Source of the DNA: Pseudomonadota bacterium
GTDB lineage: Bacteria > Pseudomonadota > Alphaproteobacteria > ATCC43930 > CGMCC-115725
DNA length: 7,223 nt
Direction: 5' to 3'
NCBI GenBank assembly: GCA_021790295.1
Contig: JAJYIC010000122.1
Span: forward strand, 1 to 7,223
Of the stretch, positions 1 through 5,862 are shown in pieces. Numbering within the stretch: position 1 is the stretch's first letter; each line of letters opens with the position of its first letter. A program made the position numbers and the translations under genes. Under the pieces are notes generated by a model. The model was not told the DNA's origin, made no database searches, and was given only the letters and a program-made list of their open reading frames with translations.

Positions 1-823
1 GGACAAACAAGGCCGACCCCAAAAACGGCGCCGCGACGCTTCCCGTCCCGGAAAGGACGGCGACGAACACGAATTCGCCTGAGGTCGTCCAATACGCCAT
101 CTCGGGATCGATATGGCCGACCGCCATGGCGGCGACGGCGCCGCCGGCGCCCGCAAGGACGCCGGCGAGAACGAATTTGAGGTGGATCGCGCGCTCGGCG
201 GAAAAGCCGAGATATTCGACCCGGATCTCGTTGTCGCGTATCGCGGTGCCGAGATATCCGGCGGTCGAACGCAGATAACGGTGCATGAACGCGGCGGCGA
301 GAAGCGCCAGAAGCGCGGCAAATGCGGCAAGAGCCCTTTGCGCCTCGGCGGGGCCGGGAGCAAAGAAGGGAAAGCTCGGCACCAGGATCGAAAACCCGTC
401 GGTGCTGCCGAGGGTCGCGCTTTTGACGAGAACGCCGTAAAGGATCATGGCGAAGGCAAGCGAGAGCATGCCGAAAAAAATGTGCCGGTAACGCGCCAGC
501 AGAAAGCCGAGGAGAAAAGCGAGAAGGCCCGCAGCCAAAGAGCCGCAAAGGACGAGAAAAAGCGCGCTCGAAACCCCGAACTCGATATTGATGAGACCGA
601 CCGCGTAGCCTCCGACCGCGTAATAAAGCGACTGGCCGAATGAGATGAGGCCGGAGCGCCAAAGGATCATGAGCCCCAGAACGACAAGACCTTCGGCGAG
701 GGAGACGACGAGAATAAAGACCGCCCAGCCTGGCGCAAAAGCGGAAAGCGCGAGAAGCGCCATACTCGCCGCGGCAAGCCCCAGAAGGGTCGGGTCCGTT
801 ACAATGGTCGCGCGTTGCCGCAT
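1..823 (-). CDS. livM: Branched-chain amino acid-type ABC transporter permease, LivM family (partial, runs off the left edge)
   Basis: This is the inner-membrane permease that would pair with LivH to form the translocation path of a LivFGHMK-type importer. The window holds 274 codons from the ATG at 821-823 and lacks the C-terminus. The N-terminal half is strongly hydrophobic. The LivM-typical stretch ILWRSGLISFGQSLYYAVGG sits near residues 53-72. The cytoplasmic EAA-like loop that contacts the ATPase is at about residues 193-225 (TAIRDNEIRVEYLGFSAERA, then a Gly/Ala-rich helix). The start ATG shares one base with the livH stop (TGATG) and has no clear Shine-Dalgarno, which points to translational coupling. 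Usual LivM length is 300-400 residues, so a modest part is missing. Family assignment is firm; the substrate cannot be told from the permease and could be amino acids, amides, urea or aromatic acids. Confidence 0.93.
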   Translation of the reverse strand, partial: MRQRATIVTDPTLLGLAAASMALLALSAFAPGWAVFILVVSLAEGLVVLGLMILWRSGLISFGQSLYYAVGGYAVGLINIEFGVSSALFLVLCGSLAAGLLAFLLGFLLARYRHIFFGMLSLAFAMILYGVLVKSATLGSTDGFSILVPSFPFFAPGPAEAQRALAAFAALLALLAAAFMHRYLRSTAGYLGTAIRDNEIRVEYLGFSAERAIHLKFVLAGVLAGAGGAVAAMAVGHIDPEMAYWTTSGEFVFVAVLSGTGSVAAPFLGSALFV

Positions 824-1719
824 CAGATCTTGCGCGGCGCGGGCCGGCCGAAAAGGCCTTGCGGCCGCAGGATCAGAACGAGGCACATCAGGGCGTAGAT
901 CATGAACAGCGCGCCTTGAGGGAAAAGATGCACCGCCGCGGCATGCGCGAAACCGGCCGCGAGAGAGCCGGCAAGCGCGCCCGCGATGCTGCCCATGCCG
1001 CCGATCGCGACGACCGCGAATGCGAGCACGATGACCTCGGCGCCGATGCCGGGCTGGACCGAGATGATGGGCGCGGTGAGGGCGCCGCCGAGCGCGCCGA
1101 GAAGGGTCCCGAGAGTGAAGGTCACTGTAAAGACCCGCGCGACGTCGATGCCGAGAAAGGTGCTCATCTCGCGATCGTGGATGACGGCAAGAAGCATCTT
1201 GCCTCGCCGCGTCCGGTTCAATGTCCAAAAGAGGAGGAGGCCGATGATCGCGGCGGTGGCGATGAGGGAAAGGTCGTAATTGGGGTAAGGCAAACTGTCG
1301 ATCGTCGTCGTCCCGAGGAGCACATCGGGCTGGTAGGCGTCATAAGAGTTCGCCCCCCAGAGGAGCAGCATCAGGTCGTCGAGGATAAGAAAGACGGCGT
1401 AAGTGACGAGAAGAATGATCACCTCGTCGCGGCCGTACATGAAACGCAAAACGCCGCGCTCGAGAACATAACCGAGAACGAGGCCGGCAACCGCGGCGGC
1501 GCCCGCCATCGCGAGATAGACGCCGGAAGCGAACCAGCCCGAGGCAAAATAGGCGCCGACGGCGGAAGCGGCAGCATAGGCGCCGACCGCGTAAAAATTG
1601 CCGTGGGCGACGTTCAAAATCCTCATCACGCCAAAGGTGAGGGTGAGGCCGAGGGCGACGAGAAAGAGCCAAGAGGAATAGATCGAACCGTCGACGAGGA
1701 TCGCGACGGCCGTGGTCAT
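823..1719 (-). CDS. livH: Branched-chain amino acid-type ABC transporter permease, LivH family
   Basis: This inner-membrane permease of 298 residues has the normal length for LivH. Residues 22-50 carry the family hallmark (LGLTLTFGVMRILNVAHGNF followed by a Gly-Ala-Tyr segment), the membrane-embedded signature near the first helices. The ATPase-contacting EAA-like loop is about residues 176-215 (LAVIHDREMSTFLGIDVARV, then a Gly-rich helix), and the protein ends in a basic tail after LRPQGLFGR. It lies 175 bases downstream of the binding-protein gene on the same strand and overlaps livM by one base. No convincing Shine-Dalgarno precedes the ATG at 1717-1719, so initiation may be weak, in keeping with lower permease than binding-protein synthesis. 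Assignment rests on recognised family motifs; the transported compound is unknown. Confidence 0.95.
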   Translation of the reverse strand: MTTAVAILVDGSIYSSWLFLVALGLTLTFGVMRILNVAHGNFYAVGAYAAASAVGAYFASGWFASGVYLAMAGAAAVAGLVLGYVLERGVLRFMYGRDEVIILLVTYAVFLILDDLMLLLWGANSYDAYQPDVLLGTTTIDSLPYPNYDLSLIATAAIIGLLLFWTLNRTRRGKMLLAVIHDREMSTFLGIDVARVFTVTFTLGTLLGALGGALTAPIISVQPGIGAEVIVLAFAVVAIGGMGSIAGALAGSLAAGFAHAAAVHLFPQGALFMIYALMCLVLILRPQGLFGRPAPRKI

Positions 1720-1763
1720 CGTTCAATAGGCCCGTAATGTTGCGGTCGGGGCACGAGCCTTCC

Positions 1764-1850
1764 TTTGCCGCCCCCGCGAAAGGGAGAGAGCCGAACGCCT
1801 TCCGAAGAGGAGAAAGGGCGCCGCGGCCGGAGGCCGGACGGCGCCTTATT
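1764..1850. repeat. Candidate short interspersed palindromic repeat, copy 1 (intergenic)
   Basis: The segment shares TTTGCCGC, GCGAAAG, a purine-rich GGAG run and a CGRACG stretch, in that order, with 4171-4207 in the ROK kinase gene. One reading frame spells a SPFRGGGKG-type phrase, typical of palindromic repeats scattered in alphaproteobacterial genomes. The edges are uncertain and only two diverged copies are in view, so the boundaries are approximate. Confidence 0.4.
1817..1845 (-). terminator. Strong GC hairpin between livK and livH (attenuator or mRNA-stabilising stem)
   Basis: GGCGCCG (1817-1823) pairs with CGGCGCC (1839-1845), and the inner CGGCC (1824-1828) pairs with GGCCG (1832-1836). 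The loop is GGA and a two-base bulge sits at 1837-1838, giving a 12-bp stem. Neither strand has a clean U-tract after it (minus strand continues CTTTCTCCTC), so full termination is not expected. Partial termination or protection of the livK transcript from 3' exonucleases fits the position better. Confidence 0.5.
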
Positions 1851-1894
1851 CCTCGCGCCCCGTTCAGGGGCCGGTTTCGCGTTAGAGACGCCTA

Positions 1895-3208
1895 TCAGCG
1901 GCACTTTGCGCCTTTGAAACCTCCGGCGATCCACGCCGCGGCCTTGACGCCCGGAGGCGGATTGACGCACCAGGGCGCGAAATAAACGACTTTCGTCATT
2001 TCCGGCTTCCGGGTCTTGGCGTTGTATTCGTAAGTGCCGAGAGCCATCGCGGTCACCGCCTGGTGGCCTTTGCCGAGCGCCATATCGACCCTGTCGCCAA
2101 AACCGGCGTATTTGAGATGGGTCAGAGCCTTGATCACGTCGGCCTGGCTCGGAAACATGCGGGCGTTGCGTTCCCCCTTGTCGTAAGCGGCTTTGAGCCC
2201 GAGGATCGCTTGCGCCATGTGATAGGAAGGATAGATGGGCGCGGCGCCAAAACGCTTTTCGTAGGCCGCGCGGAACCAATTGTTGAGCCGGGTCTTGCGG
2301 GCATAGACGCCATAAGGTCCACGCGCGCCGAGGATGCTGCCGTCGGGGACATGTTTGGCAAAGGTGAACATGTGGGTCTCGCCCGTGGTCAGCACGAATC
2401 GCGACAGCTTTGGCAGATTGCGGGCCGCCGCCTGTTCAAGAAAGGCGGTGAGGTCGCCTCCCCACAAGCTGCTGTAGACGACCGCCTGCTTCTGGATAAG
2501 GAGGGTCGAGATCTCCGAACCGTACTGTCCGGAAAAGAGTTTCGGCCAGAGCACGGCGGTGGCCTTGGAGCCCGGCTCTATCGCCTTCATCGAGGCGTTG
2601 AAGTCGCGCCAGGAATCCTGTCCCCAGGCGTAGTTCTGATTGATCCCGGCGTAGGTTTTCGCTTGCGGATACTCTTTTGCGAGATAGCGGGCGGCGCCGA
2701 CATTATCCATCGTCGCCGTGGCCGCGGTACGGAAGACATAATGGTAGGCATGGTCCTCGAAGATCCGCGGAGTGCCGCAGTCGAAGAAAACGGTCAATGC
2801 CTTCAACTGTTCGGCAACCGGAGCGACGGCAAGGCAGCTTCCGGAACTGACGTAGCCGACCACCGCATCGACATGGCGCTGTTGCACGAGGTTGCGGAAG
2901 TTTTCGACGACCTGGGTCGTCGATCCCGATTCATCGATAAAGACCGGCTCGATCTTCGCCCCGGCAAGGCCTTTCTTGTGATAAGGGGCGGGAAGAGAGC
3001 CCTTGTTGATCGCGTCGATGACGAGATTTGCGGCGTTTTCCGAAGGAATACCGAAAGGCCCGGCGGCCGGACCGGAGAGAAATGTCACGAAGCCGATCTT
3101 GACCGTTCCCGCGGCCCACGCCGGGCCTGCGAGCGAGGCGGCAACACAAGCGACGACGGCACTGCGGGCGGTCGCCGCCAAGACGGTGCGAAGGGTGCGC
3201 CGGCACAT
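1895..3208 (-). CDS. ABC transporter periplasmic substrate-binding protein, LivK/Peripla_BP_6 type
   Basis: This periplasmic receptor (437 residues from the chosen start) would hand ligand to the LivH/LivM permeases encoded downstream. Residues 1-32 form a signal peptide: basic CRRTLRT, a hydrophobic run, then AWA|AG as the likely cleavage site. The mature domain begins TVKIGFVTFLSGP, the usual first strand of type I binding proteins. Ligand-loop equivalents are at residues 119-126 (YVSSGSC) and 141-147 (FFDCGTP). The mature protein has four cysteines: C125 and C144 in those loops, and C414 and C436 near the end. An ATG at 3212-3214 is in frame but lies only two bases after AGGAGG; the ATG at 3206-3208 is eight bases after it and is preferred. 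The ligand loops do not match the classical leucine-binding pattern, so the substrate is open. It is probably the first gene of the operon. Confidence 0.92.
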   Translation of the reverse strand: MCRRTLRTVLAATARSAVVACVAASLAGPAWAAGTVKIGFVTFLSGPAAGPFGIPSENAANLVIDAINKGSLPAPYHKKGLAGAKIEPVFIDESGSTTQVVENFRNLVQQRHVDAVVGYVSSGSCLAVAPVAEQLKALTVFFDCGTPRIFEDHAYHYVFRTAATATMDNVGAARYLAKEYPQAKTYAGINQNYAWGQDSWRDFNASMKAIEPGSKATAVLWPKLFSGQYGSEISTLLIQKQAVVYSSLWGGDLTAFLEQAAARNLPKLSRFVLTTGETHMFTFAKHVPDGSILGARGPYGVYARKTRLNNWFRAAYEKRFGAAPIYPSYHMAQAILGLKAAYDKGERNARMFPSQADVIKALTHLKYAGFGDRVDMALGKGHQAVTAMALGTYEYNAKTRKPEMTKVVYFAPWCVNPPPGVKAAAWIAGGFKGAKCR

Positions 3209-3224
3209 GACCATTTCCTCCTCA
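3209..3224 (-). promoter_or_regulatory. Ribosome binding site of the substrate-binding protein gene, start-deciding
   Basis: The minus strand reads GAGGAGGAAATGGTCATG. The AGGAGG core is two bases from the first ATG (3212-3214) and eight bases from the second (3206-3208). Normal spacing favours the second ATG, which shortens the protein by two residues. Confidence 0.65.
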
Positions 3225-3253
3225 TTGCGATTCTTGACGCTTTTGACGCCCGC

Positions 3254-3281
3254 ATTTTATTTTAAAATCGAACGAGCGCAA
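3254..3281 (-). promoter_or_regulatory. Candidate sigma-70-type promoter of the livKHM operon
   Basis: On the minus strand TTGCGC (3281-3276) is followed after 16 bases by TAAAAT (3259-3254), a 5/6 match to the -10 consensus. It lies in the only A/T-rich patch of the region, about 45 bases upstream of the livK start, leaving a short leader that carries the AGGAGG site. The -35 match is only partial. Confidence 0.5.
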
Positions 3282-3309
3282 TTTTTGCTTTTGCTCGCGC
3301 GGATGGGGA

Positions 3310-3345
3310 AGGAAAAAAGCCGCAGCCCCCGGCGCGGGCTCCGGC
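3310..3345 (-). terminator. Rho-independent terminator-like hairpin on the minus strand upstream of livK
   Basis: Read on the minus strand, GCCG-AGCCC-type arms pair across 3319-3345: GCCG (3319-3322) with CGGC (3342-3345), one C/C mismatch, then AGCCC (3324-3328) with GGGCT (3336-3340), and a seven-base loop. On the minus strand the stem is followed directly by TTTTTTCC. It would stop transcripts entering the livK region from the right, or could act as an attenuator if an additional promoter exists further upstream. Confidence 0.55.
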
Positions 3346-3457
3346 AAAGAGAAAAAGCGCAGCCAGAACAAGCGCAAAGGGCGGAAAAAGCGCGCGATTG
3401 GCCGAGAGCCTAAAGTTGCGTTATCCTTCTGCGGCGGTGACAACGGAGGAGGGGCGC

Positions 3458-4240
3458 ATGGGCGGCAAAGTGACGCTCGCGCTCGATATCGGCGGCAGCG
3501 GGATCAAGGCGGCCCTTCTCGATGAGGAGGGGGGGATCCTCGGCGAAAAGGAGCGGGTGCCGACCCCGCCTGCGCCGATTGCCCCCGAGGAACTCATTGC
3601 GGCGATCGATCGCGCCGCCGCTCCGCTCGGCGCTTTCGACCGAGTTTCCGTCGGCTTTCCGGGATTTGTCAAAGAAGGGCGGGTTCTGACGGCGCCCAAT
3701 CTCGGCTCTTCCCTTCTCGCCGGTTTCGATCTCGAAGGCGCGCTCGGAAAGCATTGGGGAAAGCCTGTGCGGGTCGCCAACGACGCCGATATCCAAGGTC
3801 TCGGCGCGATCCGCGGCGAAGGGGTGGAGATGGTTCTGACCCTCGGAACCGGGGCCGGAACCGCGCTTTTCAAAAACGGGGCGCTTTTGCCCCATCTCGA
3901 ACTCGCGCATCATCCGGTGCGCGGCAACAAGACCTATGACGAGTACATCGGCAGCGCCGCCCGCGACAAGAAAGGCAACAAGGCCTGGAACAAAAGGGTC
4001 GCTCGGGTGATCGAGATCCTGCGCTCTCTCGTCCATTTCGATCACCTTTATATCGGCGGGGGCAACGCCCAACATCTCTCGCTGATGCTCCCTCAAGACG
4101 TCAGCGTCGTTCCCAATGTCGACGGCCTCATCGGCGGGGCGGGATTGTGGCGGCAGGCGCCGCGCGCCTCTTTGCCGCAGGGCGAAAGCGGGGAGGGGGC
4201 GGACGGCGGGCGCGTTTCCCCGGGGGGCGAGGCGATTTGA
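3458..4240 (+). CDS. ppgK: ROK-family sugar kinase resembling polyphosphate glucokinase
   Basis: This predicted cytoplasmic kinase of 260 residues would phosphorylate glucose (or a related hexose) to the 6-phosphate, using polyphosphate and/or ATP. Motifs in order: phosphate-binding DIGGSGIK at residues 10-17; NDAD at 108-111, holding the expected catalytic Asp109; LTLGTGAGTAL at 127-137; ELAHHP at 148-153; and IGGGNAQ at 199-205. The Cys-rich zinc motif of ATP-dependent ROK glucokinases is absent, and NDAD plus GTGAGTA match the polyphosphate glucokinase branch, whose usual length is about 250-270 residues. The ATG at 3458 follows AGGAGG by five bases; an in-frame TTG at 3398 has no such site. 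From about residue 232 the sequence turns Gly/Glu/Ser-rich and appears repeat-derived. The choice of phosphate donor cannot be settled from sequence alone. Confidence 0.85.
   Translation: MGGKVTLALDIGGSGIKAALLDEEGGILGEKERVPTPPAPIAPEELIAAIDRAAAPLGAFDRVSVGFPGFVKEGRVLTAPNLGSSLLAGFDLEGALGKHWGKPVRVANDADIQGLGAIRGEGVEMVLTLGTGAGTALFKNGALLPHLELAHHPVRGNKTYDEYIGSAARDKKGNKAWNKRVARVIEILRSLVHFDHLYIGGGNAQHLSLMLPQDVSVVPNVDGLIGGAGLWRQAPRASLPQGESGEGADGGRVSPGGEAI
4153..4240. repeat. Candidate interspersed repeat, copy 2, forming the 3' end of the ROK kinase gene
   Basis: TTTGCCGC (4171-4178), GCGAAAG (4182-4188), a GGGGAGGGGG run and CGGACG follow each other in the same order as in the livK-livH gap. The reverse strand in one frame reads PSPLSPCGKEARG, the readthrough phrase I associate with palindromic interspersed sequences in alphaproteobacteria. 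It encodes the low-complexity kinase tail. Limits are approximate. Confidence 0.45.
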
Positions 4241-4265
4241 GAGGGCGGCCGCCGCGAATCCCGCG

Positions 4266-5084
4266 ATGAAAAGGGGCGCGGCCCTTTTCTTCCTTCTTTT
4301 TCTCGGCGCTTGCGCTGCGCCGCCAAAGCGGCCTCTTCCCTCGGCCGGCGCGCCCCCCGCAGCCGAACTCGCAGCCCGCGTCCCTGCTTTTGCCCGAACC
4401 CCTTACGAGCCCTTCTCGCGCGCGGCCGCCGTCGCCATCGCCAAGGCCGAATGGCGGGCCTTTTATCAACCTGTCGTTCTTCCCCACACCCCTTTGCAGA
4501 ACGACGAAGAGCGCGAAGAGGGTTTGTGGCAACTCGTCGGGCTCTACTGGTGGCTGGGCCTCGACCCGGGAACGGCCGATTCCCGTTTCACCGGAAAGCA
4601 CGACGCCGAAGGCCATGTCTTCCCGCGCAACGAGGACGGCGATTACGCCTGGTCCGCGGCCTTTATCTCCTTTGTCATGCGTTTGGCCGGGGCGGGATCG
4701 AAATTCCCTTATTCGGCGACCCATTCCGACTATATCAACGCCGCGCGCTTTCATAAGCTCGGTGAGGATCCCGGCATCGCCATCACCTCGGAACGCCCCG
4801 AGCGTTACGCACCGAGAAGGGGTGACCTCATCTGCCATTGGCGCGGCAGGGTTCGCGTCACCTATGACGATCTGCCGACGGCGCATCGCTTTCCGGGCCA
4901 CTGCGATATCGTCGTCGGGAAAAAACCGGGCCTTCTCGACGTCATCGGCGGCAATGTCGAGGATGCGGTGGCGATGAAGGAGGTGCCGGTCACCGCCGAT
5001 GGCCGCCTCGCCCATCGCGACGGAGAAGTCGTAGACCCCGACCATCCGTGGTTTGTCGTGATCCGCGTCCTTTACGAAGAATGA
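4266..5084 (+). CDS. DUF2272-family lipoprotein, papain/CHAP-like motif order with Ser in place of Cys
   Basis: This is a predicted lipoprotein of 272 residues and unknown function. The signal is MKRGAALFFLLFLGAC with lipobox L13-G14-A15-C16; a Pro/Ala linker follows and the domain spans roughly residues 45-270. Recognisable segments are LVGLYWWLGLDP (90-101), YAWSAAFISFVMRLAG (127-142), FPYSATHSDYI (147-157), GDLICHWRG (186-194), GHCDIVVG (211-218) and IGGNVEDAV (227-235). This resembles DUF2272, and the order W-x-A-A-F, G-D, G-H, G-G-N is that of CHAP/NlpC-like cell-wall hydrolases, but the nucleophile position holds Ser130. His212 and Asn230 remain. Anchoring to a membrane facing the periplasm is inferred. 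It starts 25 bases after the kinase gene, with a poor ribosome site. A role in peptidoglycan metabolism is only a possibility. Confidence 0.85.
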   Translation: MKRGAALFFLLFLGACAAPPKRPLPSAGAPPAAELAARVPAFARTPYEPFSRAAAVAIAKAEWRAFYQPVVLPHTPLQNDEEREEGLWQLVGLYWWLGLDPGTADSRFTGKHDAEGHVFPRNEDGDYAWSAAFISFVMRLAGAGSKFPYSATHSDYINAARFHKLGEDPGIAITSERPERYAPRRGDLICHWRGRVRVTYDDLPTAHRFPGHCDIVVGKKPGLLDVIGGNVEDAVAMKEVPVTADGRLAHRDGEVVDPDHPWFVVIRVLYEE

Positions 5085-5163
5085 GAAGAGGGCGTTGCCG
5101 GGGCTTGCGCCGCGGCGGCGCGCGGCGATAGTAGGCTCGCGCAAAAGGGGAGGAGGGAGGCTT
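5085..5163 (+). promoter_or_regulatory. Intergenic region with a possible promoter and strong RBS ahead of the GST gene
   Basis: This 79-base gap holds a compact stem GCGCCG (5107-5112), loop CGG, CGGCGC (5116-5121), without a U-tract. A weak promoter candidate is TTGCGC (5105-5110), 16 bases, GATAGT (5127-5132); the -35 hexamer and spacing equal those of the livK candidate. The purine block GGGGAGGAGGGAGG just before the ATG at 5164 is a strong ribosome binding site. The promoter is tentative and overlaps the stem. Confidence 0.35.
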
Positions 5164-5862
5164 ATGACGATCATTCTTTACGATCTCGCCGGCGCCGAAA
5201 GCGAGCGCCGCTTCAGCCCTTATTGTTGGCGGACGCGTCTCGCCCTTGCCCACAAAGGGCTCGAAGTCGAAACCGTACCCTGGCGCTTTACCGAAAAGGA
5301 AAAGCTGCCGAAGCCCAATCAAGGGCGGGTTCCGGTCATCGTCGACGAGGGGGTGGTGGTCCACGATTCGACCGCCATCGCGCTTTATCTCGAAGAGCAT
5401 TACAAAGACCGCCCTTCCTTGTTCGGCGGTGCGGTCGGCCGGGGCCTTGCGGCTTTCGTCCAGAACTGGACGGAAGGGGTCGTCCAGCCGGCGCTCACCC
5501 GCTTTGTCCATCTCGACATCTACCGCCATGTGGCGCCGCAGGACCGGGACTATTTCCGCCGTTCGCGCGAAGAGCGGTTCGGGATGACGCTCGAAGAGGT
5601 CGTCAAAGACCGCGACGCGCGCCTTCCCCCCTTTCGCGAAAGCCTTTTGCCGGTGCGCCGCACCCTCGAACGACAGAACTTTTTATCTGGCTCGGCGCCG
5701 GCATACGGCGATTACATCCTCTTCGGCGTCTTCGCCTGGGCGCGGGCGATCAGCGATTTCGAACTTTTGAGCGCCGGCGACCCGATCGCCGCTTGGCGCC
5801 AAAGGATGCTCGATCTTTTTGCCGGCCTTGCGCGCCGTTCCCCCGGTTACGGCGATTTCTGA
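5164..5862 (+). CDS. Glutathione S-transferase, LigE/beta-etherase-like
   Basis: This cytoplasmic glutathione transferase has 232 residues, in the normal range of 200-280. The N-terminal thioredoxin-fold domain (about residues 3-80) reads LYDL, then FSPYCWRTRLALAHKGLEVE (17-36), the cis-proline segment GRVPVIVD (54-61) with Pro57, and the glutathione-contacting DST at 68-70 followed by AIALYLEEHY. The SPYxWRT segment and the helix after it closely resemble LigE-type beta-etherases and their relatives, which use a Ser or Thr rather than Tyr near the sulfur; Ser18 is the equivalent candidate. The C-terminal helical domain covers about 90-225. True LigE cleaves lignin beta-aryl ethers, but many relatives act on unknown electrophiles, so the substrate is open. 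The start is set by GGAGGGAGG just upstream. Its stop overlaps the start of the CopD-like gene by one base, suggesting co-translation. Confidence 0.9.
   Translation: MTIILYDLAGAESERRFSPYCWRTRLALAHKGLEVETVPWRFTEKEKLPKPNQGRVPVIVDEGVVVHDSTAIALYLEEHYKDRPSLFGGAVGRGLAAFVQNWTEGVVQPALTRFVHLDIYRHVAPQDRDYFRRSREERFGMTLEEVVKDRDARLPPFRESLLPVRRTLERQNFLSGSAPAYGDYILFGVFAWARAISDFELLSAGDPIAAWRQRMLDLFAGLARRSPGYGDF

Larger units (their letters stand above)
1720..1894 (-). other. livK-livH intergenic region with GC-rich hairpins and an interspersed repeat
   Basis: This 175-base gap separates the binding-protein stop from the livH start. It carries no credible gene. Read on the minus strand it encodes, in one non-coding frame, the phrase LSPFRGGGKG, a readthrough signature I associate with short palindromic interspersed sequences of alphaproteobacteria. 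The block TTTGCCGC (1764-1771) followed by GCGAAAG (1776-1782) and a GGAGAG-like run recurs in similar form inside the 3' end of the ROK kinase gene. The gap also contains the strong stem at 1817-1845 and a small GCCCC/GGGGC stem at 1857-1871. Such elements between a binding-protein gene and its permease genes are known in other operons to protect the upstream mRNA from 3' decay; that role here is inference. Confidence 0.6.
3215..3457. other. Divergent intergenic region between livK and the ROK kinase gene
   Basis: This gap of about 240 bases separates two divergently read genes. The livK-proximal third is A/T-rich (including the perfect palindrome ATTTTAAAAT at 3259-3268), in sharp contrast with the GC-rich surroundings, and holds the best promoter candidate. 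The middle holds a minus-strand terminator-like hairpin. The kinase-proximal third has purine-rich tracts; a TAAAGT at 3411-3416 could be a -10 box for the kinase gene, but I see no matching -35. I recognise no riboswitch or small-RNA family here. Confidence 0.6.

Noticed and set aside
859..1737. Long open frame on the plus strand opposite livH
   Set aside because: It is antisense to a clearly recognisable permease, is full of Arg/Asp/Glu/Gly runs typical of GC-rich shadow frames, and has no domain.
3184..3208. Twin-arginine (Tat) export signal in the binding protein
   Set aside because: An RR pair is present (CRRTLRT), but the context does not match the SRRxFLK consensus and family members are usually Sec exported.
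2063..3265. 400-codon plus-strand open frame opposite the binding-protein gene
   Set aside because: The minus-strand frame has a signal peptide and family motifs; this one is a composition-driven shadow with no recognisable feature.
3398..3457. Upstream in-frame TTG start for the kinase
   Set aside because: It has no ribosome site and would add 20 residues before the conserved start; the ATG at 3458 follows AGGAGG at normal distance.
4128..5174. 348-codon minus-strand frame opposite the DUF2272 gene
   Set aside because: The plus-strand lipoprotein has a lipobox and conserved motifs; the antisense frame shows only charged low-complexity sequence.
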